DNA from: Pascua guehoae
Lineage: Eukaryota > Basidiomycota > Tremellomycetes > Trichosporonales > Trichosporonaceae
Reading direction: 5' to 3'
Length of the DNA stretch: 64,000 nucleotides
Assembly: GCA_001600415.1 (NCBI GenBank)
Contig: BCJX01000011.1
Span: 179,029 to 243,028, forward strand
Numbering within the stretch: the stretch's first letter is position 1; the number at the start of each line of letters is the position of its first letter. The notes beneath the pieces are model-generated. The model saw nothing but the letters and a program-made list of their open reading frames with translations. It did not search any database and was not told the DNA's origin. Position numbers and translations under genes: made by a program. Below are positions 12,653-24,215 of this stretch, piece by piece.

Positions 12653-15329
12653 ATGCCGCCGGCCAAAGGCGGTCGCACTCCTGCGGGCGGGAAGAAGAGT
12701 GCAGCGAAGAAAGAGCCTCCAAAGCGAATGGGGAGCCTCAGCTCGGTATGTCTTCCTTGCAGTACAGACCCGCCTGACCAGCAGTTCCAACCGACACTCT
12801 CCTTTGCGCGTGTTCCCAGTGCGAGTACAAGCACAAGTTCAAAGGCAGGGCCGAGCGGGTCGGCGCGCGCTCGCTCGGCGACACCGTCAACCGACGATAG
12901 CATACGCATGCCACCGCCTCCAATGCCTTCCAGGTCCGCACCGGCTGCCAAACGGGGGAAGGGCAAGGCGAGAGCCGACGAGGTGGTCGAGATTATCGAC
13001 AGTGATGAGGACGACTCTCCACGAAAGAGAAGATCACTTGGTGAGCTAAGATAGAGCGCAGTTTAGCTCACAACGCAGCCACCACAACCGTGAACGCCAT
13101 GTGGACGGACGTCTATGCTCCAGAATTTGTGGTGAGCGGCAGGGGAAGAATGCAGCTGACGCCAGTCCGAACTTGCACCTGGAAAGGCACGAGTCGCCAA
13201 AGTCAGGGAGTGGCTCCATGAAGCTGTCTATGGTATGCCAGAGGCTGCCGCTGCATCTGGGCACCAGCCAAACGAGACGACGCGCGATCGGTTACGCAAG
13301 TATAAGGTAGGTTTCTGACGTGCCATTGTGCCCGCTAACCTACCAGCGACTGCTGCTTGTAACCGGTCCGGCTGGTATTGGAAAGACAACGACAGTTCGC
13401 CTCCTGGCAGAACAACTGGGTGTCGAGCTTGCAGAGTGGACAGAAAGCGTCGAGGAGCGCAGCCTGGGCGGCGGGTTTGGTGAGTCCTCGAGTGACGGCG
13501 CTGCTGATGGAAGAACACGAATCGGCCATGTCGAAACTCACAGCCTTCCTTTCAAGGAATGCCTACCCTACACTCAACATGTCGGTTGGGAGTTCATCCC
13601 AGCACACTGCTCCCCCACCACGAGCACTCCTCATGACCTCGCTGCCGAATATCAGCCATCGCCCCACGCGCGACGCATTCCACGAAGCCCTCCTTGCCTT
13701 TTGCAAGAGCTACAATTCGGCGAGCTGTCCCCTTATTATTGTGCACAGCGATTCGGGGTCGGGCGGAAGAGCAGAGGAAAGCTGGATGGACCGCGACCGC
13801 GGTGGCCTCGAGACTGTCTTCGACGTAGTCGGACGGGACGTCAAAGACGGACCGTGGTGTTCCGAGATTGAGTGAGTGATGAAATCCGAGGTAGCGAAGA
13901 GAACCTAACGGCTAGCTTCCTGCCTCTGGCTCCGACATTTGTCATCAAAGCGCTCAACCGCGTTCTCAACCTTGCCATTTCAGATGCCGCAAAGCGACCA
14001 TCTACCGGCGCTGTTCAGCTCATTGCCCAATCGTCTCGAGGGGATCTTCGCTCGGCAATTAACTCGCTCCAGCTGCTGTGCACCGGTAGTTCCGCGAAGA
14101 GCTCCAAGAAGAGGAAGACGGCGGATGGGGCACGACCAAAGGCGACGGGGCGTGGCAGTCGCGGAGGTCGGGGAGCCAAGATTGACGTCAGCGACGAGAT
14201 CCGCGCGGCGTGAGTGCCACCGCAGTCGAGCACAAGCTGACGGGAAGCCTCGACGCAGTGACCCGCCGTGAACAGTCGCTCAATCTCTTCCATGCGTTGG
14301 GCAAGGTGTTTTACAACAAGCGCCTCGGCGATCCTTCTACAGAAAACGACGACCTTGAGGAGATTGATGCTGTTAGGCGTCTGCCGGATATAGATTCGCT
14401 GCCACCACATTTGCGGGACTTTGAGAGGAGCAAGTCGATGGTGCAGATGGAGGTGAGCCAGATGCCCCTAGATTTCGCTGACTGGCAGGCATTCATTCCG
14501 ACGATCCCTGTGGACGCATCGACGTTTGCTCTCTGGATCCATCAAAACGTCCCTCAATTCTGCTCAGAGATCGAGGAGCTCAGCGCGCTCTTGGACGACT
14601 TTTGCGCGGCCGACCTGATGCGCACAGATGACGATATTGTGAGTGATAAACGTGATGTAAGCTGACTTGCAGTGGCAGTCTAGCCCGCAGGCCATTGCAT
14701 ACGCGCTGCATCTGACAGTGCGAGGATCGTTGATGGCGCTCCCTTCGCCCGTTCCACGGTTAGCTAAAATCACATTTCAAGACGCAGCTAACTTCCCAGG
14801 TTGGGCCAGAAGGTCACGAAACCCCAGTTCTTTGAGTCATACCGACTTGAGCGAGACAATGCGTCACTTCTTGACGTTGCCGCAGGGTATATGGCCAAGA
14901 AGGCGGTGGCCTCGAGCGTAGCCCTGGCGAACGGGGCACCAGGCGGTAACCTCGTGTGGGGAGGAATCGCGTCCAAGTCTGTGCTTGCGATGGAGACTGT
15001 GCCCATGGCGATCAAAGTGCAGTCTCTCTCACGACGTGAGTACGTTTTGGTAACTGCATTGACCACTCGTAGGCCCACTTTTGCCCATTTCCGTGCAGCC
15101 GCTCGCGCTCGCGCCGTACCACGCTGGGCAGACGTCAAACGGCACGATGGAAATAACATCACGTGATACGGTTGAAGACGAGCCGAGTTTTGAAGCTGAA
15201 GCCGCCGGCGAGGATGGCATGGGCGTGCCTGATTCATACGGCTGGGACGCTGATGATCCGATGGAGGGCAAGGAGGAGGAAGTGGGCTGGCTGGAAGACG
15301 ACGACATTGAAGACTTTGACGATGATTAA
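12653..15329 (+). CDS. RAD17: Checkpoint clamp loader Rad17 (RFC-like AAA+ ATPase)
   Basis: Loads the 9-1-1 checkpoint clamp onto damaged DNA together with RFC2-5. I read 11 exons: 12653-12745, 12782-13040, 13079-13131, 13166-13306, 13347-13479, 13514-13871, 13916-14209, 14248-14638, 14673-14758, 14800-15035 and 15073-15329. They sum to 2,301 nt (766 residues plus stop) with consistent phases. Key signatures are 'MWTDVYAPEFV' followed by V-R-E-W-L (the Rad17 pre-AAA motif), a Walker A 'GPAGIGKTTT' in exon 5, a hydrophobic 'LLMTSLPN' strand at the Walker B position, S-R-G-D-L-R-S-A-I-N-S-L-Q (sensor 2 area) and R-E-Q-S-L-N-L-F-H-A-L-G-K in exon 8. The protein ends in an acidic tail (W-L-E-D-D-D-I-E-D-F-D), typical of Rad17. 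The N-terminal ~130 residues are basic, disordered and Ser-rich. Confidence 0.93.
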
Positions 15330-15802
15330 GTAGCATGGGTGTGCGGGTGCTAGGCATGCTAGGGCTATTTGGGGCAGGGAGCACGTTGGAATGTACAGTG
15401 TACCATGTGGTGTTCAGGTGTAGCGCAGCCGTGTCCATGCTGTTTTACTGACGGAGGTGGCGGATGGCGGATGGGTCCAACGTGAGGCGGCGCGGAAACG
15501 GCGTGGTGCGGGGTCGTGGGTGGCCATGGGTGGGCTGTAGCGCGCCTAGCAGCCCGCGCAGGCTCCGCAGGGTGCTTCGGCAGAGTCCGAACACCTGAAT
15601 TTGGTGCCGTGTCGGTGAGTGGGTGACATGTCGGAATGTCAGAGCTGAAAGAGGTGCCCAGTGACGACAGCCGCCGCCATGTGTGCCTGCCTGCAGCCTG
15701 GGAGCAACGCAGCACTGGACACTTTGACTGCACAGTCTAAGAAAACACGCCCCCCCGCCTCGTTGCTGTGACTTGGCACCGCACCTGTTATTTAACAAGT
15801 CG
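15330..15802. other. Intergenic between RAD17 and the M1 aminopeptidase
   Basis: No gene is visible. A C-rich stretch at 15745-15760 and a C/A-rich leader precede the upstream start codon of the aminopeptidase. Confidence 0.5.
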
Positions 15803-18800
15803 ATGCCTCTCCCTTCCATCAGGCTCTGGCCCATCCACACACGCCAGCTCGCCCGCACACGCACCACATCTCTTGCACAAAGGACACTTGTACGTTGTCG
15901 TCGTCTCTACTAGCTTTGCAGCACTCGACCCCATCGCTGACACCGTTTCAGAGCTCCGTCGCTCTCTCCTCCACCTCGTCCACGTCGCCGCTTGCGCGTC
16001 GCCCTTTCCTTTCCACCACCGCGGACCGCCTCTCACGCCTGCCCGCGCGCACACCCTCAAAGCTCCACCGCCGCGGTCTCTGTTTCTGCCACCAGTCTGA
16101 AGCCATGTCTGCTCCCGGCGGCGCATCGCCGTCCACGGCCAAGCCCGAGGACTACCGTCTCCCCACAAACGTCTACCCGCGCCACTATGACCTGGCGTTC
16201 AAGACGGACCTCGAGTCGTCCCCGCCCTCGTTTTCCGGCGAGGCCCTCATCTCGCTCGACGTCCTCGACGACTCGACGGCCATCACCTTCAACCTCCACC
16301 CAGACCTCAAGGTGACGCACATTGCCTTGGGGACAAACGAGGGCAAGACCGAGGCCGCGATCCAGATCCCCGCCGCCGACCTGGCCGTCGACAAGGACCA
16401 GGAGCGCGGGACCGTCAGCCTCAAGACGCTCCCCAATGGCGGGCTCAAGAAGGGCGACAAGGTCAAGCTCTTCTTCCGCTGGGAGGCAGAGCTCGGCGGC
16501 AACATGATGGGCTACTACAAGTCGGACGGCGACCCGGATGCGAGCGGCAAGAAGCCCATGTGAGTGTCACAGTGTAGAGCTGCGGGTGGTGGGTGGTGAT
16601 GCGCAGAGGGTTACCTGGTAGCGAGAGCCGGGGAAGCTGGTGGGCAGACGCGAGGGCCGACAGAGGCGATATCCAGAGCGAGTGGGCAAGCACCACGAGG
16701 AAACCCCTCTTGCGATGCCTGGCGAACGTCAAGCGCGTTTCGAGCCCGGCGTAGTGGGGAAGGCGGCGGCTGTGGAGCCGGACACACGCGAAGTGGTGAA
16801 GAGAGATGGTGAGGGCAGTACAGGGTGTGGTCGAGTGATGACTATCTTGGGTGTCGATGAACGACACTCTGGGCAGAAGACAACAAAGGCACGAGGGACC
16901 AACGAGGCACAGACTTTATACCACAAAGAACCGACACTGACAGCAGCTACGCTCTCACCCAGTTTGAGCCGACTGCTGCGCGCCGCGCGTTCCCGTCGTG
17001 GGACGAGCCGCTCATCAAGTCCGAGTTTGAGATTTCGATGATCCACCGCGAAAAGGACACTGTCCTCGCCAACATGCCGTCGACCGGCGTCAAGCCGTGG
17101 AAGCCCGCGTCCAACGTCTCTGCCGACAACGTCCTCTCGGGCAGCTACGAGCTCGGCTCTCTCCTCACCAAGTCTTACGCCTCGGGCAAGACTGAGGGCA
17201 AGACTGAGGGCAAGACCGAAGGCAAGACTGAGGGCAAGACCGAGGGCAAGACTGAGGCCTCGACCGCCGGCGGCAACTGGAACATTACCAAGTTTGAGTC
17301 TACGCCTCTTGTCTCGACCTACCTCGTTGCGTTTGCGTGCGGCGAGTTTGCGCACCTCGAGAGCGAGCACAAGTCCAAGCTCACGGGCAAGACGATTCCT
17401 CTCAAGATCTACGCGACGCCCAACCAGATCAAGCAGGCGCAGTTTGGCCTGGACATTAAAAAGTGGGCTCTTCCCATCTACGAGGAGATCTTTGACATTG
17501 CGTACCCGCTGCCCAAGCTCGACACACTTGTCGCGCACGACTTTGACGCGGGCGCGATGGAAAACTGGGGTCTGATCACGGGCCGCACGACGGCGTACCT
17601 GTACGACCCCGAAAAGTCGTCGCTGGCGGCCAAGAAGCGCGTGGCGACTGTGCAGTGCCACGAGCTTGCGCACATGTGGTTTGGCGACATTGTCACGATG
17701 AAGTGGTGGGACAACCTGTGGCTCAACGAGGCGTTTGCGACGCTCATGGGCGAGCTTGTCATCCCGGACCGCATCTGGCCCGAGTGGAAGGTGCGCCAGG
17801 AATTCCTCAACACGCACCTGACGCGTGCGCTCGCGCTCGACTCGCAGCGCTCGTCGCACCCGATCGAGGTCGACTGCCCCGACGCCAACCAGATCAACCA
17901 GATCTTTGACGCCATTTCGTACTCAAAGGGCGCGTCTGTGCTCCGCATGCTTTCCGGTGTCGTCGGCGAGGAGACGTTCCTGAAGGGTGTTTCGATCTAC
18001 CTCAAGAAGCACGTCTATGGCAACGCCGAGACCAAGGACCTCTGGGACGGTATCGCCGAGGCGTCGGGCATTGACGTTGCCGCGATCATGGCCAACTGGA
18101 CGCGCGAGGTCGGCTTCCCTGTCATTACGGTCGAGGAGACGGGCAACGGCCAGCTCAAGCTCACGCAGAACCGCTTCCTGTCGACGGGTGACGTCAAGCC
18201 CGAGGAGGACCAGACGCTCTGGTGGGTCCCTCTCGAGGTCAAGACGCTCGGCGACGGCGGCAAGCAGGCCTCGATCGACCACAAGGCTGTCCTCAAGGAC
18301 CGCTCGACGACGTACGACCTCCAGGGCGCCGACTCGTTCAAGCTCAACGCCGACACGATTGGTGTCTACCGTGTCCTGTACACGCCCGAGCGTCTCGCCA
18401 AGATTGGCAAGGAGGCGTCGTCGTACTCTGTGTCTGACCGTGTGGGCCTCGTCTCGGACGCCGTCACGCTCTGGCGTGCAGGCTACGGCAAGTCTGCCGG
18501 TGCGCTCAACCTGATCAACGAGCTCGGCGCCACCGAGACCGAGTACCTTCCGTTTGCCGAGGTCAGCGGCGGCCTCGGTGCCGTGTCGCAGGTGTGGTGG
18601 GAGCAGCCCGAGAATGTGCGCGACGCGATCAACAAGCTGCGCATCAAGGTGTTCCGCCCGATTGTCGACCGTCTCGGCTACGAGGACGGCCCCAACGACG
18701 CGCCCGACGTCAAGGAGCTCCGTGCGCTTGCCGTCTCGGTCGCGGCCGCGGCCGAGGATGCCGACGTGCTCGCCGAGCTCAAGGCGCGCTTCAAGCCGTA

Positions 18801-19543
18801 CCTTGAAAACGGCGACGACTCGCGCATCCCGCCCGAGATCCAGCGCACCATCTTTGTCAATGCCGTCCGCCACGGCGGCAAGACCGAGTACGAGTGCATC
18901 CGCAAGACGTACGACAACCCGCCCAACCCGTCCACAAAGGTCGACTGCATCTGGGCCCTCGGCGCGTCCAAGGACGAGCAGCTCCTCGACCGCACGTTTG
19001 CCATGTTCAAGGACGGAAGCGTCAAGCTCCAGGACTTTTACGTCCTCTGCCACGCGCTCGCCGCCAACCGCGCGTCGCGCCGCCGCACCCTTGCGTGGTT
19101 TATGGACAACTTTGATGATGTGAGTGGGGGTGTGGGGGTGTAGGAGTGTAGGAGTAGGAGTGTTGGAGTGTTGGAGTTTAGGAGTGTCGGAGTGTAGGCG
19201 TGTAGCAAGTTGTTCAGGACGATCTGGAGTCTGGCAAAATTTAGTTCGGCCGCTGACACACCCAGCTCGACAAGCAGTTTGGCGCCTCGTTTGGCATGAG
19301 CTACCTGATCAAGGGCTCGTTTGGCTACCTCTCGAGCCCCAAGGACCTCGAGACTGCAAAGGAGTTCTTCAAGACCAAGGGTGGGTGTTACGACGTTACG
19401 GTACCAAAAACTAACAACCAGATGTCCGCCGCTACAAGCTCGCGGTCGAGCAGGTGTACGACAGCCTCCAGGCCGACTCGGACTGGTTCAAGCGCAGCCA
19501 GGCCGACGTCGAGCAGTGGCTCAAGGACAACAAGTACCTGTAG
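15803..19543 (+). CDS. M1 family zinc aminopeptidase (Ape2/Aap1-like), with possible dual targeting
   Basis: Removes N-terminal residues from peptides. Exons: 15803-15889, 15922-16559, 16947-19119, 19266-19380 and 19422-19543, totalling 3,135 nt (1,044 residues). A start at ATG 16105 would give 954 residues, the usual cytosolic length. The longer start adds about 90 residues rich in Arg/Ser/Thr with no acidic residue until late, like a mitochondrial presequence. Catalytic signatures are exact: G-A-M-E-N near 17550, the zinc site H-E-L-A-H near 17660, and the third ligand Glu in 'LWLNEAFA' near 17720. 'YALTQFEPTAARRAFPSWDEP' follows the second intron. An in-frame (GKTE)6 insertion sits before 'STYLVAFACGEF'. 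The ERAP1-like C-terminal helical domain ends 'DNKYL'. Intron 2 (387 nt) is much longer than the others. Ape2 of budding yeast also carries an N-terminal extension. Confidence 0.92.
17185..17256 (+). repeat. 12-bp tandem repeat coding (GKTE)6 in the aminopeptidase
   Basis: Six 12-nt units of GGCAAGACTGAG (with synonymous third-position changes) lie in frame in the N-terminal domain, in a loop before the conserved 'STYLVAFACGEF' strand. The synonymous differences show the repeat is not a very recent slip. Confidence 0.92.
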
Positions 19544-19659
19544 ACTCGGGGACGTTAGAGAGTGGTATACTGTTTGTGTGGGGCCAAGAGAGACGACACG
19601 GCAGGGTATGCAACGCGTCGGAAGCAGTGCGGACGGCCGGAACCACTCAAAAAACACTG
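19544..19659. other. 3' flank of the aminopeptidase gene
   Basis: Short non-coding flank with no clear feature; a composite repeat begins downstream. Confidence 0.4.
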
Positions 19660-20370
19660 ACCGTGCTTGTCTGGGACACGACTTGTTCGACCTCGAGCTC
19701 GATGTCTCGCATGTCGGACATTCCAGGGGTGCCACCGACAGGCTGACCACCTGACCTGTTTTGTGGAAACGCGCCCTACAGAACAAGCATAGCCAGTCCC
19801 GATGCCACATGCCACAAACTGCCAACCGATCTAACCGATCCCACGCCGCCACGTTCAACCTTCGGAACGGATGGACAGCAGATCAGCTATGTTCTCGCTC
19901 ATCGGGACACGACTTGTTCGGCCTCGCTGCCGATGTCTCGCATGTCGGACGTTGCAGGAGTGCCACCGACACGGCTGGCCACCTGACCTGTTGTGTAACG
20001 GATCGTCCTCTGAACAAGCAGCCAGTCCCGATGCCACGATCCCACCGACAAGCCTGACCACCTGACTTTTTTTGCGGAAACGGATCGTCCTACTGAACGA
20101 GGTAGCCAGTCCCAATGCGATCCCACGACGGCCGACCACCTGACCTGTTTGGAAACGGATCCTACAACTGAACAAGCATAGTCAGTCCCGATACCACGAT
20201 CCCACCGAGCCACCGACATGGCACCACCTGACCTGTTCTGCGGAAACGGATCGTCCTACTGAAAGCAGCCCGTCCCGATACCACATCCCCGATGCCACAA
20301 GAGGCAGCATGGCAGCAGCCAACCGATCCAACCGATCCCACACGTTCAACGGAACGGACGAGGAGATCAG
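19660..20370. repeat. Composite satellite of ~80-bp degenerate units
   Basis: The word 'CCACCTGACCTGTT' recurs at about 19747, 19984, 20060, 20139 and 20224. Each copy is followed by GGAAACGGATCGTCCTACTGAA-like sequence (truncated here to the rule) and then 'CAGTCCCGATGCCACGATCC', giving ~80-bp units. A second module, G-C-C-A-A-C-C-G-A-T-C-Y-A-A-C-C-G-A-T-C-C-C near 19817 and 20317, brackets the array. A third, 'GGGACACGACTTGTTCG', occurs at about 19673 and 19906. No reading frame is conserved across copies, so it is non-coding. Confidence 0.8.
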
Positions 20371-20435
20371 TTCCGCCCGTGACGTAACGTGCGCCGTGCC
20401 GTGGCGTCCGGATCTGTGGCGATGACGAAAGACAA
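20371..20435. other. Spacer between satellite and 7-bp minisatellite
   Basis: Short GC-rich non-coding spacer. Confidence 0.35.
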
Positions 20436-20510
20436 GAGACTGGAGACTGGAGACTGGAGACTGGAGACTGGAGACTGGAGACTGGAGACTGGAGACTGGA
20501 GACTGGAGAC
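20436..20510. repeat. 7-bp tandem repeat (GAGACTG), about 10.7 perfect copies
   Basis: An uninterrupted run of GAGACTG from 20436 to 20510. Its perfection implies recent expansion. Confidence 0.97.
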
Positions 20511-20574
20511 GTTTTTCTCGCCAAGCAAGCAAGCAGGAAAGCTTCTAATGTGCCCGGCGGGGATACTCGTACCC

Positions 20575-20650
20575 GCATCGGTATCCGTATCCGTATCTGC
20601 CACCCACCCCACACTGTATCCGTATCCGCACCCGTGTCCTTGTCCGCGGG
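20575..20650. repeat. Hexanucleotide repeat (GTATCC/GTGTCC)
   Basis: Two short blocks of GTATCC hexamers, followed by GTGTCC-like hexamers. Similar GTGTCC hexamers recur at 38320-38376. Confidence 0.75.
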
Positions 20651-21340
20651 CGCACGGCTATTCCCCAGCGCGCCGATCCCGCCCTTCCGAGCCAACGGGG
20701 CACGTACAGCCCAGAGGGCCAGAGCCCAGCCTCGCCGAGAGCAACGTGTTCGTGTTCTGGGGCGTGGCCAAGTCTCAAGTGTGGTCTCACGGCGATTGCC
20801 ACATTCCGAGACAAGCTTATCTGAACCACGACGATTGCGCCACGCCCACGTCCACGGCCACTAGGGGGCAGGGGGTGGACGTGCCGTGCCTCGTTGCTCG
20901 TTTACTGACCGACACTGAGACTGCGGCACTGACACCAAAGCAAAGACTGCGACATGTGACAGTGCGACATGCGACAGTGCGACAGTGCTGCGACGCTTCA
21001 ACGCGAGCACGGGACGCGACACGACCCCGAACCCCCCCCCCCCCCCACCCGGCTCTGGCAGCGGGGACGCGGGGTAGGACGTATAATACGTATCAGCGCA
21101 TTCCAGGTCTGTGCGAGCTGGTGACTCCCAGGACGGGGACGCAAGCGGCCGTGCCGAGAACTAGGAGATGGGCATGGCGAGCCGGCCACGCGGCGCTCTG
21201 GCGTCGACTCGGACATCGGAGGTCGGGCCTATAGGCGGGCACCGAGGGCACGGAGCTTGGGCGTGCGTGGAGCTTGGGCGTGCGTGGGGTGTGGGCATGG
21301 GCGCGCAGAGGCCAGTGGTTCGGGCGAACGCGGGGACGGC
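20651..21340. other. Non-coding tract with poly-C run
   Basis: No gene is supported. It includes a C homopolymer of about 15 nt near 21030 and repeated 'GTGCGACA' words near 20960-20985. Confidence 0.5.
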
Positions 21341-21388
21341 GACTTGCCGACTTGCCGACTGGCCGACTGGCCGACTGGGCGACTGGCC
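21341..21388. repeat. 8-bp tandem repeat (GACTTGCC/GACTGGCC), six copies
   Basis: Six consecutive octamers: two GACTTGCC, then GACTGGCC with one GACTGGGC variant. Confidence 0.93.
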
Positions 21389-22062
21389 GACTACCAGTGC
21401 GCGGTGACGGGGGGGCCGGATATTTCGGGCTAGGGTGGAGGGTAGAGGTCGAGGGTACAGTCGAGGGCACGAGTGGGAAATGCAGGACATTGGAGTGTGC
21501 ACCAGGACGGGCAGGAGATTAGGACTGGTCGACTGGGACTGGATATCAGGATGCATGCAGGATGCCGACGCGTGATGCTCATCCTTGATCCTGGGCCTTG
21601 ATCCGTGACACACGAGACATGCTGCGTGGCGCATGGCGCAGAAGACGCGACATGCGACATGCTACATGCGACATGGCGAGGCGCGACGTGTGACTGTGGT
21701 ACAGTGACATGACGCTGACACGGTTTCAAGGTGGGTACAGGCGCAGGTGTACAGTGCAGGATACTACTGTACGTGTTACCGTGGCGGTGGCGTGCGCCTG
21801 GGCCTGGTCACTGGGGCCCGGTGGGGTTGGCGAATTGGCGGTTGGAGGTGCCCGTGGCCGAGGCATCTGATGGGTGGGACGACTGTGCATGGACGTGGAC
21901 GTGGACGTGGACGTGGACGTGGCACCAGCACAGTGCACTATACCCCGTCTAGCCTCCGGCCTCCGAGGTCTGCGAGTCGGTGTCCTGCTTTGCCTGCATT
22001 TGCCTGTAAAGGCAGACTGGACGCTGTTCCCCGTCAAGCCTCCGAGCGCGCCTCGAATCCTG
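21389..22062. other. Non-coding tract between minisatellites
   Basis: No gene is supported. It contains the GGACGT hexamer array listed separately and many short 'GACATG' words near 21620-21720. Confidence 0.45.
21891..21920. repeat. Hexanucleotide repeat (GGACGT), five perfect copies
   Basis: Five consecutive GGACGT units. Confidence 0.95.
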
Positions 22063-22107
22063 CCTGCATGTCCTGCATGTCCTGCTTGTCCTGCTTGTCC
22101 TGCATTT
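22063..22107. repeat. 9-bp tandem repeat (CCTGCATGT/CCTGCTTGT), five copies
   Basis: Five consecutive nonamers: two CCTGCATGT, two CCTGCTTGT and a diverged CCTGCATTT. Related 'GCCTGCAT' words are scattered for 150 bp on both sides. Confidence 0.93.
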
Positions 22108-24215
22108 GCGTGTATCAAAGGAAGACTGCATACCGTATTTGCCTGCATTAAAGCAAGACTGCACCGTGCACTGGCATGTACCCTGTATGCCTTGATTCTT
22201 CCTGCATTTGGACAGGGGGCAGCACTGAAGTACTGTCGGCAAAGTGGCAGGTGGGCTTCGGCATAGCTCGTCCTGCTCGCTGCTCGCGCCTCTGCCTGCG
22301 TCACCAGACTTTTACTTCTTGTCGGATATCAGTTCAAGGGACGCAGGTTTGAGCAAGCAGAAGTAGGGCAATTAGGGCAGGCAGCTAGCAGCGAGCAGGG
22401 CCAACAGGGTGCGCAGTGTCCATATTACAAACCCGCCTGGCCGGCTGGAAAACAAATCAGACCAGATCAGACCAAAGCCCAAAGCACCAAAAAACCAACG
22501 CATCAACCCCCCCGAAATTCTTGCGTCTGCGCCTCCGCCCCCGCGCTCGGACCGCCAACACGTCGTTACATCCTTTCTCTCCCCCCCCCTTCCCTGCGCC
22601 GCCCCGAGGCCGACGCGCCCGATGGCCGATGCCGCGTGGCGTGGCGTTGTCCCGACCACGGCCGGCCGGCATGACGCCGAGACATGGCCGTGATCGCCCT
22701 GTCGTCCGCTGGCCACTCGACGCCGTGTCTGGGGCGGCTGCTGGGTATGGTGCCATGTCTGGCAATCAGCGGGCCGCGGCCTTGTATCGACCCCTTGACA
22801 CAGATGGGCCATGACTGATTCTCAACCGAGGGTTGCGACGATTGCGATTGCGAGGGTACATTACGGGGTCATGGGATGGAGGGGCGCCCACTTGCCCAGG
22901 ACGACCATGGCATGCATGGTGTGAGTCGTGTAATCGTATAATCGATCTAATCCCATGACCTGGATAATCCACAATCCATCCCCTATGGCCTGGCCGGCCT
23001 GGGCTGCTGGCCGTATTGGGACCGCTGGCCGATGGGCCGACGTACCGAAGACAATGACTAAAATGGGTATTCTGCAATGGAAAACCAAATGTGGCAGGTG
23101 GTGGTCTAAGAGTCGATTTTTGTTGGGGCGGGGATCCGACATTGAACAAGGATCGTGCGCCGTGCACTCGTGCATGGTTCATCTCTCCATGCTTCTGACA
23201 AGGCAAAGCTAGAGTAGACTTGAGCGCTCCTCTTCTGCAAGCTGCCTCCGCGCCTACATGCGCCATGCCTGCATACCTGCCTGCGCTTGCGTATGCGTGT
23301 GGGTCCGTGTGTGGCGATCCTATCGTGCGACCGTGCGAGGCGGTGCGAGCGCCACGCCACGCCATCGACCCATCCTAATCGGGGCACTAGACCACGGAGG
23401 CAAAGCCCATACAAGCACGCCCAGACGCCCAGACCGCCCCTAGAGAAGCTCTGTGGAAAAGGGGCGACATTATTGAGAAACCGAGGCCACGGCGTGTCAG
23501 AACAGGGCAAACAGGGCTAGCAGGGGCAGAGGGAACGGCACCGAAACATGCAGGATATCAACAACATACATAGGGCAAGAGCGTCGGCAAAGAGCTACCA
23601 GGTGATGTCAAATTGTGGGGGGATAAATGTGGGGATGAGGGAAACAGAGGGAAAACAGAGGGGCCAGTGGCCAGCGGCCCAGTGGCGGTCTGTGCGTGGC
23701 AAATGAGCACAAACCCAACCGACGTCGACAGGCGCCCATCTTTGTGCAACCCCCAGCCAGCCATAGCCAGTCATGCACACTGCACTGTACAGCAGACACG
23801 GTACACACGCACTATCAGGCTGCACTCGCTCGCTCGATCGCTTGCTTGCTTGCTTGTGCTGCGTCTGCGTCTGCGTCTATCAACCCCGCGCGCCCCCGCC
23901 TCCGCCCCCGTTCTAGATCCGTTATCCGCACCATCCATCCTTCCACCATCACGTACCACGTACCACCACCCGCAACCCTTCTCTCTCCCTTCCTCGCTCG
24001 CTCCCTTCTTGCACCTCCCTTCCTTCTTCCGAGACCTACCCACCCACCCACCCACCCACGCTCCCTTTTGCCCGCTCACTTCGCCCTTTGTCTCCCATGC
24101 GCCTTTCCCGACCCTTGCTTGGCCCGACCACCACCACCACCATCACCACTCTTCTATTATTTAATAATACTTTCCCACAACGTCCACCACGCTCATTTAC
24201 CCCCCACCCCGTCTC
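22108..24215. other. Intergenic; distal part is the C/T-rich leader of the 24216 gene
   Basis: No credible gene is seen on either strand. From about 23815 it becomes strongly pyrimidine-rich, with CTTG tetramers (23839-23860), CTGCGT hexamers (23861-23880) and CCCA tetramers (24038-24060), then ends in an AT-rich patch 'TATTATTTAATAATA' near 24155. This looks like a promoter and 5' leader. Confidence 0.5.

Noticed and set aside
16729..19053. Minus-strand frames (376 codons each) over the aminopeptidase
   Set aside because: Shadows of a gene with catalytic motifs on the other strand.
20575..20650. Telomere-like repeat
   Set aside because: The hexamers are GTATCC/GTGTCC, not TTAGGG, and lie inside a chromosome arm.
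19660..22107. Possible CRISPR-like array
   Set aside because: Units are adjacent or degenerate, with no unique spacers of constant length, and the organism is eukaryotic.
22409..22814. Pro/Arg-rich open frames at 22.4-22.8 kb
   Set aside because: Two overlapping frames of equal quality, no start context, no conserved motif; consistent with GC-rich non-coding DNA.
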